DNA from: Polynucleobacter sp. 78F-HAINBA
GTDB taxonomy: Bacteria > Pseudomonadota > Gammaproteobacteria > Burkholderiales > Burkholderiaceae
DNA length: 64,000 nt
Direction of reading: 5' to 3'
Assembly: GCF_018882325.1 (NCBI RefSeq)
Contig: NZ_JACVOQ010000001.1
Location: 62,001-126,000 of the forward strand
Positions 37,440 through 48,258 of this stretch are shown in pieces. Under the pieces are notes generated by a model that made no database searches, had not been told where the DNA came from, and saw only the letters and a list, made by a program, of their open reading frames with translations. The number at the start of each line of letters is the position of its first letter. Position 1 is the first letter of the stretch. A program made the position numbers and the translations under genes.

Positions 37440-37664
37440 CTAGCATTTACGATATTGAGTCAGCGAGGTATTCAGATGCTCAGCGTTGGTCGAAGATTTT
37501 AATAAATGTACTGTCTCTATGATGCCGTTGTATGCGCTCCCTGACATCAGAACTACAGCCTCACCACCCTTACAAGAAATAATAGCTACATCATAATCAC
37601 TCACAACTTGATTAATCACTTGATGCAATTGATTGATTGCATCAGAAAACTGAATTACTCGCAT
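37440..37664 (-). CDS. Orphan YefM/Phd-family antitoxin
   Basis: 74 aa from the ATG with GGAGG 5 bases upstream. The N-terminal MRVIQFSDAINQL DNA-binding fold and the conserved GGEAVVLMSGSAYNGIIETVHLLKS block match YefM. YefM normally neutralises a RelE-fold toxin (YoeB) encoded directly downstream. Here nothing follows: the convergent TRAP permease gene ends 24 bases away. The C-terminus, which should hold the toxin, is short (SLTQYRKC). It may be a solitary DNA-binding remnant or protect against a toxin elsewhere. Confidence 0.85.
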   Translation of the reverse strand: MRVIQFSDAINQLHQVINQVVSDYDVAIISCKGGEAVVLMSGSAYNGIIETVHLLKSSTNAEHLNTSLTQYRKC

Positions 37665-37693
37665 CACGACCTCCAATGTAGATTGGGCATAGT

Positions 37694-37712
37694 ACAGCTA
37701 TATACACGCTGT
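37694..37712. promoter_or_regulatory. Inverted repeat upstream of the orphan antitoxin
   Basis: ACAGC, 9 bases (TATATACA core), GCTGT, lying 30-48 bases upstream of the antitoxin start. YefM-type antitoxins bind palindromes at their own promoter, so this could be the retained autoregulatory site. Weak by itself. Confidence 0.35.
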
Positions 37713-37718
37713 CTGAGG

Positions 37719-37749
37719 TAAAAAAATACCCTGCAAATGCAGGGTATTA
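37719..37749 (-). terminator. Terminator of the Orn/Lys/Arg decarboxylase gene
   Basis: Stem ATACCCTGC / GCAGGGTAT with loop AAAT and a run of seven T on the minus strand, 24 bases after the decarboxylase stop. Confidence 0.9.
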
Positions 37750-37772
37750 GAGGATGATTTACTTAAGCTGGA

Positions 37773-40040
37773 TCACAGGGTGATATCCGGCTCTTGCCTC
37801 ACGCAATCAACGTAGTACTCGCTGCGTCCATCAATATCGGCTTTAACCAAGCCGTGGATATCAGTTTCAAAGCCTGGGAATCGCTCATTGAAGTCTCGGG
37901 CAAAGTAGAGATAGTCAATGATGCGTTTGTTGAAACGCTCACCTGGAATCAGTAATGGAATACCTGGAGGATATGGCGTTACTAGCATTGCAGTAATGCG
38001 GTCTTCGAGTTGATCCAAAGGAACGCGATCCACCTTTTTATGTGCCATCTTGGCCCAAGCTTCTGAAGGCATCATCGCTGGCACCATGTCTGAGGTGTAC
38101 ATCTCCGTAGTCATGCGGGCCACATTGCGACTCTTATAGAACTCATGAATTTGCTGGCAGATATCTTTCAGGCCAACACGTTCATAGCGAGGATGTTTAG
38201 CAACAAACTCTGGCAATACTTTCCACAAGGGAGCGTTCTTATCAAAGTGATCTTTAAATTGCTGTAGTTCAGTTACTAAAGTATTCCAGCGACCCTTAGT
38301 GATGCCGATGGTAAACATGATGAAGAAGGAATACAAACCGCACTTCTCCACGATCACGCCGTGCTCAGCTAAATACTTTGTAACGATGCTGGCTGGGATG
38401 CCCATAGAACCGAAGTTGCCCTCAATATCCAAACCAGGGGTGACAACAGTCGCCTTGATTGGATCAAGCATATTGAAGTCTTGAGCAACCTTGCCGAAGT
38501 CATGCCAGTTGGCATTAGGCTCCAGAATCCAATCGGAGCGCTCACCAATACCCTCTTCAGCCAAATGATCTGGGCCCCAAACCTTGAACCACCAGTCTGC
38601 GCCAAACTTATCATCGACCTCACGCATCGCACGACGGAAATCCATCGCCTCAGCAATAGATTCTTCAACCAGGGTAGTGCCGCCTGGAGCCTCCATCATG
38701 GCAGCAGACACATCACAAGAAGCAATGATCGCGTACTGCGGACTAGTAGAGGTGTGCATCAAATAGGCTTCATTGAAGCAGTCGCGATCGAGCTTGTGCT
38801 CTTCTGCGTCCTGCACCAACACTTGCGAAGCTTGTGAGAGGCCAGCCAATAACTTATGGGTTGATTGGGTGGCAAACATCAAACTCTTCTTCGTACGCTT
38901 ACGATCAGAGCCGATAGCATGCATATCTTTATAGAAAGGATGGAATGCAGCATGCGGCAACCAAGCTTCATCAAAATGCAATGAATCCACTTTGCCATCA
39001 AGCATCTCTTTAATCATCTCGACGTTGTAGACGATGCCGTCATACGTACTTTGCGTGAGCGTCATAACACGAGGGACTACGGTCTTGTCTTTAATGAATG
39101 GGTTGGCATCAATTTTCTTCTTGATGTTTTTCCACTCAAACTCTTCTTTTGGAATCGGGCCAATAATGCCAAGGTGATTACGGGTTGGCATCAAGAAGAT
39201 CGGAATCGCTCCCATCATCGTGATCGAATGAATCACCGACTTATGACAGTTACGGTCAACTAACACCACGTCGCCAGGGGCAACGGTAGAGTGCCAAACG
39301 ATCTTGTTTGATGTGGAGGTACCGTTAGTGACGAAGAACAAGTGATCGGCATTAAAGATGCGGGCAGCATTACGCTCGCTTTGCAATACGGGTCCAGTGT
39401 GGTCTAACAACTGACCCAATTCTTCCACTGCGTTACAAACGTCAGCACGCAGCATGTTCTCGCCAAAGAATTGATGGAACATACGGCCCACTGGACTCTT
39501 CAAGAAAGCTACACCACCAGAGTGGCCCGGGCAATGCCAAGAGTAAGAACCTTCAGAGGCGTAATTAGTCAGCGCACGGAAGAATGGTGGGGCCAATGAG
39601 TCCAGGTAAACCTTTGCTTCGCGAATGATGTGACGTGCCACAAACTCCGGCGTATCTTCATTCATATGAATGAAGCCATGCAGTTCACGCAAGATGTCGT
39701 TCGGCATATGACGTGAAGTACGAGTCTCGCCATACAAGAAGATTGGAATATCTTCATTGCGTTTACGCACTTCAGTAATAAAGGCGCGCAAGTTATTTAG
39801 CGCAGGTAAGTCATGGTCTTCAGAGTCAGAAACAAACTCTTCGTCATCGATCGACACAATAAAGCTAGAAGCCCGGGAGGCCTGCTGGGCAAAGGATGTC
39901 AGGTCACCATAGCTAGTTAAGCCAATGACTTCCATGCCTTCGTTTTCAATCGCCTCCGCTAGGTCGCGAATACCCGAACCTGAAATATTTTCAGAGCGAA
40001 AGTCCTCATCAATAATGATGATTGGAAAACGAAATTTCAT
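37773..40040 (-). CDS. Orn/Lys/Arg decarboxylase, class I PLP-dependent
   Basis: 755 aa: N-terminal wing domain (1-130, IIIIDEDF start), PLP-binding aspartate-aminotransferase fold, and C-terminal domain. The PLP lysine is K396 in TQSTHKLLAG, with the pyridine-binding D357 in LHFDEAW and HCPGHSGG near residue 169. Removes CO2 from lysine, arginine or ornithine, giving cadaverine, agmatine or putrescine. The ATG has AGGGG upstream. No antiporter gene adjoins it, so a biosynthetic polyamine role is more likely than acid resistance. The exact substrate cannot be told. Confidence 0.92.
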   Translation of the reverse strand: MKFRFPIIIIDEDFRSENISGSGIRDLAEAIENEGMEVIGLTSYGDLTSFAQQASRASSFIVSIDDEEFVSDSEDHDLPALNNLRAFITEVRKRNEDIPIFLYGETRTSRHMPNDILRELHGFIHMNEDTPEFVARHIIREAKVYLDSLAPPFFRALTNYASEGSYSWHCPGHSGGVAFLKSPVGRMFHQFFGENMLRADVCNAVEELGQLLDHTGPVLQSERNAARIFNADHLFFVTNGTSTSNKIVWHSTVAPGDVVLVDRNCHKSVIHSITMMGAIPIFLMPTRNHLGIIGPIPKEEFEWKNIKKKIDANPFIKDKTVVPRVMTLTQSTYDGIVYNVEMIKEMLDGKVDSLHFDEAWLPHAAFHPFYKDMHAIGSDRKRTKKSLMFATQSTHKLLAGLSQASQVLVQDAEEHKLDRDCFNEAYLMHTSTSPQYAIIASCDVSAAMMEAPGGTTLVEESIAEAMDFRRAMREVDDKFGADWWFKVWGPDHLAEEGIGERSDWILEPNANWHDFGKVAQDFNMLDPIKATVVTPGLDIEGNFGSMGIPASIVTKYLAEHGVIVEKCGLYSFFIMFTIGITKGRWNTLVTELQQFKDHFDKNAPLWKVLPEFVAKHPRYERVGLKDICQQIHEFYKSRNVARMTTEMYTSDMVPAMMPSEAWAKMAHKKVDRVPLDQLEDRITAMLVTPYPPGIPLLIPGERFNKRIIDYLYFARDFNERFPGFETDIHGLVKADIDGRSEYYVDCVRQEPDITL

Positions 40041-40088
40041 GAGTACCCCTTAGAGTCGCCAATATGGCGATGAAGCAGATTAAGCAGA

Positions 40089-40655
40089 TTAAGTCTTCGG
40101 CAGAGTTACGCCGACTTGGCCTTGATACTTACCGCCACGATCTTTGTACGATGTGCCACATACTTCATCGCTTTCAAAGAACAGAACTTGTGCACATCCC
40201 TCGCCGGCATAAATCTTTGCAGGCAGTGGAGTCGTATTAGAAAACTCGAGCGTGACATAACCTTCCCACTCAGGCTCAAATGGAGTGACGTTCACAATAA
40301 TTCCGCAACGTGCGTAAGTACTCTTACCAACGCAAACAGTTAATACGCTACGTGGAATCTTGAAGTACTCAACGGTTCTTGCCAAAGCAAAAGAGTTTGG
40401 GGGAATGATGCAAACCGGACCCTTGAAATCCACAAAGGATTGCTCGTCGAAATTCTTGGGATCAACGATAGTGCTATTGATGTTCGTGAAAATCTTGAAC
40501 TCATCAGCACAACGAATGTCATAGCCATAGCTTGAGGTGCCATAGCTCACAATTTTTTGCCCGGCAGCATCTTGGCGGACCTGCCCAGGTTCAAATGGGC
40601 TGATCATGCCTTGCTCGCCCATGCGGCGGATCCAGTGGTCAGATTTAATAGTCAT
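40089..40655 (-). CDS. dcd: dCTP deaminase
   Basis: 188 aa. Deaminates dCTP to dUTP, feeding dTMP synthesis. Family blocks: [19 protein letters not shown] start, [37 protein letters not shown] (substrate site with the catalytic Glu) and [18 protein letters not shown] end. It is followed on the same strand by the decarboxylase, 48 bases away. Confidence 0.96.
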   Translation of the reverse strand: MTIKSDHWIRRMGEQGMISPFEPGQVRQDAAGQKIVSYGTSSYGYDIRCADEFKIFTNINSTIVDPKNFDEQSFVDFKGPVCIIPPNSFALARTVEYFKIPRSVLTVCVGKSTYARCGIIVNVTPFEPEWEGYVTLEFSNTTPLPAKIYAGEGCAQVLFFESDEVCGTSYKDRGGKYQGQVGVTLPKT

Positions 40656-40696
40656 GGCCGAATTGTAAAACCATCGCAGGCCGTATGCCCACGAAT

Positions 40697-41545
40697 TTAC
40701 GAGACAGCAGGCGGAGAGGTAAAAATCACCCTATCAGGGGCATTGAAGATCTCAAAATGCTTCCCGGAACAGCGTGATAGCAAGGTGAGATTAGTCTTGC
40801 GGGCAAGCTCCAGACCCATTAAGGTCATGCCAGAGCGGGTCATCAGGAATGGGATGCCCATTTGAGCGCCTTTAATGACCATCTCGGAGGTTAGACGCCC
40901 CGTAGTAAAGAAGATCAGGTCTTTGCCAGGCTTGTCGGCGAGCCACATGAGACCGGAGATAGAGTCAACGGCGTTGTGACGTCCAACATCCTCAATAAAG
41001 TGAAGCAGGCGGACGCTATCCTTACCTTCTCTCTCAAATACTGCACAAGCATGTACTGAGCCGGATTTCTTATAGATGGTGTCGTGAACTCGAATACTGT
41101 CGATGAGGGCGACTATTGCCTCTTGGGTTAATTGAGGGCCATCTGGCAATCTAATCTCCGCCATCTCCTCAATTAAGCCACCAAACATCGTGCCCTGCCC
41201 ACAACCCGTAGTCACTACACGCTTACTAGTGAGGGCATCAATATCTACCGTACTACGGTGGGTCTTAACCGCCGCCGAATCAGTCTCCCAGTCCACTTGA
41301 ATGCTGGCAATATCGTCTGGTGACTCTACTAGGCGTTGATTACGCAAATAACCTAGCACTAGGGCTTCAGGGGCACTTCCCAAGGTCATCAGGGTGACGA
41401 CTTCCCTTTTGTCCAGATAAATAGTTAAAGGGCGCTCCCCAGGAATGTGGGTGGTCTTAATACGCCCTGCCTCATCCATGACCTGCACTTCATGCACTAA
41501 AGGCACGGAAGCGTGGGACATCTGAATGTTGTGGGGCAAAGCCAT
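40697..41545 (-). CDS. fdhD: Formate dehydrogenase accessory sulfurtransferase
   Basis: 282 aa. FdhD transfers sulfur from IscS to the Mo-bisPGD cofactor of formate dehydrogenase. Motifs: [31 protein letters not shown] with C115, [30 protein letters not shown]. The loop has a single Cys where E. coli FdhD has a CxxC pair, a common variant. No formate dehydrogenase gene is in the window, but formate is an end product of the oxalate cluster at 45-52 kb. Divergent from metG. Confidence 0.93.
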   Translation of the reverse strand: MALPHNIQMSHASVPLVHEVQVMDEAGRIKTTHIPGERPLTIYLDKREVVTLMTLGSAPEALVLGYLRNQRLVESPDDIASIQVDWETDSAAVKTHRSTVDIDALTSKRVVTTGCGQGTMFGGLIEEMAEIRLPDGPQLTQEAIVALIDSIRVHDTIYKKSGSVHACAVFEREGKDSVRLLHFIEDVGRHNAVDSISGLMWLADKPGKDLIFFTTGRLTSEMVIKGAQMGIPFLMTRSGMTLMGLELARKTNLTLLSRCSGKHFEIFNAPDRVIFTSPPAVS

Positions 41546-41675
41546 AAAAACGCCTCTTAAATAGGTTCAAATCGGTATTAACTTTAACCGCAGACTAAAA
41601 TTGCTGCTGAAGTGAAGGCTCAAGCCCCATAATCTTGTATTCCCATTTGTTGAAATGATTTCTATTTAAGTACGC

Positions 41676-43346
41676 ATGAGTAGCCCCAAACGTCGCCTGT
41701 TAGTTACCTCCGCCCTGCCATACGCCAATGGCCAGATTCATATTGGGCATTTGGTGGAATATGTCCAGACGGATATTTGGGTTCGTTTCCAGAGAATGCG
41801 TGGTCACGAAGTCCATTACGTTGGAGCAGATGACACCCACGGCACGCCGATTATGTTGCGCGCCGAAAAAGAGGGCCTCACCCCCAAAGAACTTATCGCT
41901 AATGTTTGGAAAGAACATAAACGCGACTTTGATGATTTCTTAATCTCATTTGACAACTACTACACCACCGATAGCCCTGAGAACGAAAAACTCTCTCAAA
42001 GCATTTACCTCAAGCTACGTGACGCCGGTTTAATTGAAATGCGCTCTATTGAGCAAGCATATGATCCCGTTAAAGAAATGTTTTTACCGGATCGCTTTAT
42101 TAAAGGTGAGTGCCCAAAGTGTGGCGCTAAAGATCAATACGGTGACTCTTGCGAAAAATGCGGAGCAACCTACTCCCCAACTGATTTAAAGAATCCATTC
42201 TCTGTAGTGAGTGGCGCAACACCGATAAAAAAGGTTTCTGATCATTACTTCTTCAAGTTATCGGATCCACGCTGCGAGACATTCTTGCGCGAGTGGACTC
42301 AAGTCAAAACTCCCTTGCAACCAGAAGCTCGCAACAAGATGAAAGAATGGGTTGGACAGCCTGGAGATAGCAAGCTTGGAGACTGGGACATCTCGCGTGA
42401 TGCGCCCTACTTTGGCTTTGAAATCCCTGATGCACCAGGCAAATACTTCTATGTATGGCTTGATGCGCCAATTGGCTATTACGCCAGCTTCCTCAACTAC
42501 TGCCAAAGCAAAGGCTTGAACTTTGAGGAATGGGTCAGACCTGATACGACTACCGAGCAGTACCATTTCATCGGTAAAGATATTCTGTATTTCCACACAC
42601 TCTTTTGGCCAGCGACCCTGCACTTTGCAGGCTATCGCACCCCAACCAATGTATTTGCTCATGGCTTCCTCACTGTTGATGGTGAGAAGATGAGTAAGTC
42701 TCGTGGCACTTTAATTTCCGCACACAGCGTGATTGAATCTGGCTTTAATCCTGAGTGGTTCCGCTATTACTTTGCAACCAAACTGAATGACAGCATGGAA
42801 GATTTAGATTTAAATCTTCAAGACTTTGTTGCTCGAGTGAACAGTGATCTATTGGGTAAGTACATCAACATCGCAAGTCGCAGCGCCGGTTTCTTGGTGA
42901 AACGTTTTGGCGGAGTGGTTTCTGATGCGGCGATGAACAATCCACTACTGACTGAGATTGCATCTGCCAGTGAAAAAATTGCTGAGTTGTATGAGGCGCG
43001 TGAGTATGCCAAAGCATTGCGCACAATCATGGAATTAGCCGACAAGGTCAATGCCTTTGTTGATGAAAACAAGCCTTGGGAAATCGCTAAAGATCCTGAG
43101 CGTGAAGCTGACTTACAGCGAGTCTGCAGCATCACCTTAGAGGCATTCCGTTTATTGAGCCTCTATCTCAAGCCAGTGCTGCCTCAAGTCACAGCTGGAG
43201 TTGAGGACTTCCTCTCAGTCCCAGCCATGACCTGGAATGACGTTAAAACACCGCTCTCCAGCCAAAATCCGATTAAGGCCTACAAACACCTCATGACCCG
43301 GGTCGAAGCGCCCCAAATCGAGGCTTTATTGGCAGCAAACCTCTAA
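41676..43346 (+). CDS. metG: Methionyl-tRNA synthetase
   Basis: 556 aa. Charges tRNA-Met. Rossmann fold with HIGHL (residues 21-25) and KMSKS (about 338-342); one zinc knuckle with four Cys (CPKCG...CEKCG, about residues 145-162); anticodon-binding domain at the C-terminus. The C-terminal dimerisation domain found in E. coli MetG is absent, which is common. Divergent from fdhD. Confidence 0.97.
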   Translation: MSSPKRRLLVTSALPYANGQIHIGHLVEYVQTDIWVRFQRMRGHEVHYVGADDTHGTPIMLRAEKEGLTPKELIANVWKEHKRDFDDFLISFDNYYTTDSPENEKLSQSIYLKLRDAGLIEMRSIEQAYDPVKEMFLPDRFIKGECPKCGAKDQYGDSCEKCGATYSPTDLKNPFSVVSGATPIKKVSDHYFFKLSDPRCETFLREWTQVKTPLQPEARNKMKEWVGQPGDSKLGDWDISRDAPYFGFEIPDAPGKYFYVWLDAPIGYYASFLNYCQSKGLNFEEWVRPDTTTEQYHFIGKDILYFHTLFWPATLHFAGYRTPTNVFAHGFLTVDGEKMSKSRGTLISAHSVIESGFNPEWFRYYFATKLNDSMEDLDLNLQDFVARVNSDLLGKYINIASRSAGFLVKRFGGVVSDAAMNNPLLTEIASASEKIAELYEAREYAKALRTIMELADKVNAFVDENKPWEIAKDPEREADLQRVCSITLEAFRLLSLYLKPVLPQVTAGVEDFLSVPAMTWNDVKTPLSSQNPIKAYKHLMTRVEAPQIEALLAANL

Positions 43347-43361
43347 AAACGACCCTAAATA

Positions 43362-43383
43362 GGCTAATTTCCAGGAATTAGCC
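43362..43383 (+). terminator. Hairpin downstream of metG
   Basis: GGCTAATT / AATTAGCC with a 6-base loop, 15 bases after the metG stop. It is followed by A rather than T, so it is a weak terminator candidate or an mRNA 3' end element. Confidence 0.4.
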
Positions 43384-43496
43384 AAAAAGTCGGCAGGTTT
43401 GTAGGAAAAATCGTTAATAATGATGGGCTAGGCAGTCAGTTGCTGCACGGTAATTTTTGCAAGTTATTGAATTAATTGAGAATTTTAGGAAATATG

Positions 43497-43677
43497 ATGG
43501 CTAGATATACATCCGAATTCACCCAGTTCTTAAATGAGCTCAAATCCGAGAAACCAGAGCTCGAAGCGGGCCAGCAAGCTGGTCGCGCACTCCTTTGGGA
43601 CAAAGAACCTTTGACTACCGAAGACCAACGTCGCGCTAAGGCAGCCAAATTAAAGCAACGCGCTTACGTGTACTCGA

Positions 43678-43685
<8 letters not shown>
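43497..43685 (+). CDS. DUF3460 family small protein
   Basis: 62 aa, charged, soluble, with the family-like MARYTSEFTQFLNELKSEKP start and ALLWDKEPL block. The second of two adjacent ATGs is chosen because AGGA lies 6 bases before it. The end overlaps the scpA start by 8 bases. The function of the family is unknown; it usually precedes scpA in related bacteria. Confidence 0.85.
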
Positions 43686-45404
<1,719 letters not shown>

Positions 45405-45423
45405 ATTGGATTTACGCTGTGAA

Positions 45424-46356
45424 TTACAGCGCAAAGAACTGACCCACTTCCAAGCTCAACTCTTTAGCTAATTCAGCACCAGTTACTTTTCCTGCAGCAC
45501 CTTTTGCTTTGAGGACTTCAATTTGTCCGCCATGACAGGTAATGAAGAGCGAATCTAGAGTGATTTGAGTGACCTCACCTGGCTTACCTTTTACCGCACC
45601 AAAAGTAGCCGCCACATGCTTATGGCAGTCATAAATCTGAATCTTTTGCTCGCCAAACTTTGTCCAAGCGCCGGGCGCAGGATTGCATGCACGAATCAAG
45701 TTGTAGATTTGGCTAATGTGAGTAGCCCAATGAATTTGAGCAGCATTCGCATCAAACCAACCTTCGTAATTTGCCTTGGATTCATCTTGAACAAGCTCTT
45801 GATGCTTATTGGCAACCACGAGATCGGCAGCTTCAAGCAGTGCTTGAACGCCTAATGGGAATAATTTATCAAAGTAGACTTTTCCCAAAGTGTCATCAGA
45901 CGCAATCGCTACTTCTTTTTGCAAAATAACTTCACCTTCATCCAAGCCATCAGATGGACGGAAGATAGTTAAGCCCGTCTGCTCTTCGCCCAATGCGATC
46001 GCCCAATTAATGGCGCTTGGACCACGGTAATTAGGCAGGAGCGAAGGGTGATACTGAATAGTGCCGTGCTTTGGAATCTTGCAAAGCTCTTGCGGTACAA
46101 ACTGAAGCACATAGGCCATCACACAGATATCAGCCTTGCTATCAATCATTGCCTGCGCTGCCTCAGGGCCTTTAAGAGAGGCAAATTGCAAGAGAGTTAG
46201 ACCTCTTGCAATAGCCGCCTCTTTAAGCACCTCGGGTTTGCTAGATTTGGGATTATCCGGCGGACAAAAAACCGCAACGACTTCATCGCCGCGATCTAAA
46301 AAAGCCTCCAAGGCCGCCTTACCAAAATCCGCACTCCCGATCAGCGCAACACGCAT
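45424..46356 (-). CDS. Formyltransferase-family protein resembling the FDH hydrolase domain
   Basis: 310 aa with the GART/Fmt fold: N-terminal formyl-THF-binding domain and C-terminal Fmt-like domain. It looks closer to the N-terminal 10-formyl-THF hydrolase domain of 10-formyltetrahydrofolate dehydrogenase (ALDH1L1) than to Fmt: GTIQYHPSLLPNYRGPSAINWAI, LTIFRPSDGLDEGEVILQ, and NYEGWF. The catalytic pair is H103 and D139, spaced as in FDH; the Asn of the usual N-x-H triad is Gln 101. It starts 1 base after frc stops, with its ribosome site inside frc. It probably moves or hydrolyses formyl groups from oxalate breakdown; a misannotated second Fmt is the alternative. Confidence 0.8.
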   Translation of the reverse strand: MRVALIGSADFGKAALEAFLDRGDEVVAVFCPPDNPKSSKPEVLKEAAIARGLTLLQFASLKGPEAAQAMIDSKADICVMAYVLQFVPQELCKIPKHGTIQYHPSLLPNYRGPSAINWAIALGEEQTGLTIFRPSDGLDEGEVILQKEVAIASDDTLGKVYFDKLFPLGVQALLEAADLVVANKHQELVQDESKANYEGWFDANAAQIHWATHISQIYNLIRACNPAPGAWTKFGEQKIQIYDCHKHVAATFGAVKGKPGEVTQITLDSLFITCHGGQIEVLKAKGAAGKVTGAELAKELSLEVGQFFAL

Positions 46357-46357
46357 C

Positions 46358-47605
46358 TTAGATCACCTTATCGTGACGAAGACTAATCAACTCATCCGTT
46401 GAATAACCTAACTCATGGAGGATCTCGTCAGTGTGCTCACCCAGCAATGGTGAACGTGTAACGTCAGTTGGACTATCAGACATCTTGATTGGATTACCCA
46501 CAGTGAGGTACTTGCCACGAATTGGATGATCTACTTCGACAACTGTTCCAGTTGCGCGCAATGCTGGCTCTTCTGCGATCTCTTTCATCGACAAAATTGG
46601 GCCGCAAGGAATATCGTATTTATTCAAAATGTCCATGACTTCAAACTTCGACTTAGTCATAGTCCATTTTTCAATTTCACCGAAAATTTCCATCAAGTGC
46701 GGCAAGCGAGCCATTGGTGAAGCAAAACGCACATCCGTAATCCAATCTTCACGACCGATCACTTTGCAAATTGCCTCCCAAACTGGAGCCTGCACAATGA
46801 CATACATGTATGCATTTGGATCAGTTTCCCAGCCTTTGCATTTCACAATCCAGCCAGGCTGACCGCCACCGGAAGCATTACCAGCGCGGGGTACAGAGTC
46901 ACCAAAGTCACCATTCGGGAACTGTGGATACTCTTGCATCAAACCAACGCGCTCTAAGCGCTGTTGATCACGCAACTTCACACGGCACAAGTTCAATACT
47001 GCATCTTGCATTGCTGCCAATACCTTTTGACCGCGACCAGAATGAGTACGTTGATACAGCGCAGTCACAATACCGAGCGCCAAATGTAAGCCAGTACCGC
47101 TATCACCAATCTGAGCACCAGTCACCATCGGAGGACCATCATCAAAACCAGTAGTAGATGCTGAACCGCCAGCACACTGAGCAACGTTTTCATAAACCTT
47201 GCAATCCTCGTAAGGACCAGGACCAAAACCTTTTACAGAAGCCATGATCATCATTGGATTGAGTTCTTGAATACGCTCCCAAGAAAAACCCATACGATCT
47301 AATGCACCTGGCGCAAAGTTCTCAACGAGAACATCACACTCTTTAATCAAACGCTCCAGAATTTCTTTACCTTTTGGCGTCTTCGTATTTACAGTGATTG
47401 AACGCTTGTTATGGTTCAACATTGTGAAATACAAACTATCTGCATCAGGAATATCGCGCAATTGACCGCGAGTGGCATCGCCCTCACCTGATTTTTCTAC
47501 TTTGATTACGTCTGCACCGAACCAAGCTAGCAACTGAGTACAAGTTGGGCCAGATTGAACGTGCGTGAAGTCAAGGATTTTGACCCCTTCTAATGCTTTT
47601 GCCAT
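46358..47605 (-). CDS. frc: Formyl-CoA:oxalate CoA-transferase, diverged copy
   Basis: 415 aa, class III CoA-transferase. Swaps CoA between formyl-CoA and oxalate. N-terminal [28 protein letters not shown], catalytic Asp D168 in [12 protein letters not shown]. The glycine loop reads SGGGQ (S245) where the second copy here and characterised Frc have GGGGQ. It is coupled to the formyltransferase gene downstream. It may have altered kinetics or substrate. Confidence 0.92.
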   Translation of the reverse strand: MAKALEGVKILDFTHVQSGPTCTQLLAWFGADVIKVEKSGEGDATRGQLRDIPDADSLYFTMLNHNKRSITVNTKTPKGKEILERLIKECDVLVENFAPGALDRMGFSWERIQELNPMMIMASVKGFGPGPYEDCKVYENVAQCAGGSASTTGFDDGPPMVTGAQIGDSGTGLHLALGIVTALYQRTHSGRGQKVLAAMQDAVLNLCRVKLRDQQRLERVGLMQEYPQFPNGDFGDSVPRAGNASGGGQPGWIVKCKGWETDPNAYMYVIVQAPVWEAICKVIGREDWITDVRFASPMARLPHLMEIFGEIEKWTMTKSKFEVMDILNKYDIPCGPILSMKEIAEEPALRATGTVVEVDHPIRGKYLTVGNPIKMSDSPTDVTRSPLLGEHTDEILHELGYSTDELISLRHDKVI

Positions 47606-47740
47606 GATTAAAGTCCTAATAAGATTGAAATTTTGAATTGAGCCAATTTTACCAGCGACAGATTGCGGTGCAACATGGCATGCCTATTTATTGGGCACAT
47701 CAAGCAAGGGATGCCCCATATTAGCTATTTGGGCGCAAAT

Positions 47741-48163
47741 TTATTGGTTTTCAAGATCAGAAAGTCGCTTTTTAAGCACCCTTTCTTCAGCAAAACGCTC
47801 AGTCTCATCACGAATCACTGCTGCCACACCATTGGCCTGATGTTTCTCATCAAATAACATACCCACCGTAAAGGCGATGGATAAAGTACGTCCATCTTTG
47901 TGTTTTGCCGGGACTTTTAATAATGAAGTTCCATAACGGGTTGTACCCGTCTCCATCGATTTGCTGTAACCCTCGCTATGCTTTTGGCGCTGACGCTCGG
48001 GAACTATCAGATCCAAAGTATTGCCAAGCGCCTCTTCTTCAGAGTAGCCAAATATTCTGGTGGCTGCGGTATTCCAAAGAACAATTTTTTCATGGGCGTC
48101 AGCCACAACTACTGCATCGCCAATACAGTCGAGCAGCTGGCTTAAATCTATGTTTGTTTTCAT
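47741..48163 (-). CDS. Stand-alone PAS domain protein in the oxalate cluster
   Basis: 140 aa: a single PAS domain (about 8-125) with a short helical, charged tail (FAEERVLKKRLSDLENQ) that may be a coiled coil. There is no kinase, cyclase or DNA-binding domain. NTAATRIFGYSEEEALG and PAKHKDGRTLSIAFTVG are typical PAS_4/PAS_9 elements. H62, in PERQRQKH, falls where FixL carries its haem-ligating His, but that His is common in other PAS proteins too. It lies between the two frc genes on the same strand. A sensor or adaptor for this cluster is possible; function unknown. Confidence 0.8.
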   Translation of the reverse strand: MKTNIDLSQLLDCIGDAVVVADAHEKIVLWNTAATRIFGYSEEEALGNTLDLIVPERQRQKHSEGYSKSMETGTTRYGTSLLKVPAKHKDGRTLSIAFTVGMLFDEKHQANGVAAVIRDETERFAEERVLKKRLSDLENQ

Positions 48164-48201
48164 ATTGTCAGTCTAAAGACTTTCCCAAGAATTGAAAGAT
48201 T

Positions 48202-48229
48202 AAAAAAGGCGCCCACTAGGAGCGCCTTC
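48202..48229 (-). terminator. Terminator after the oxc-proximal frc
   Basis: AAGGCGC / GCGCCTT stem extended by CC/GG past a bulged A, loop ACTA, with a T run on the minus strand. It would separate oxc-frc from the PAS-frc-formyltransferase group or reduce read-through. Confidence 0.8.
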
Positions 48230-48258
48230 GAAACCAAAACAAATACTACTTATTTTTA

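Noticed and set aside
37440..37664. Complete toxin-antitoxin pair
   Set aside because: No toxin-sized frame follows the antitoxin before the convergent TRAP permease gene.
43362..43383. Strong terminator call for the metG hairpin
   Set aside because: The stem is good but it is followed by A, so it is listed only as a weak candidate.
45424..46356. Plain methionyl-tRNA formyltransferase (fmt)
   Set aside because: The usual fmt neighbours (def, rsmB) are absent, the Asn of the catalytic triad is Gln, and the sequence is closer to the FDH hydrolase domain.
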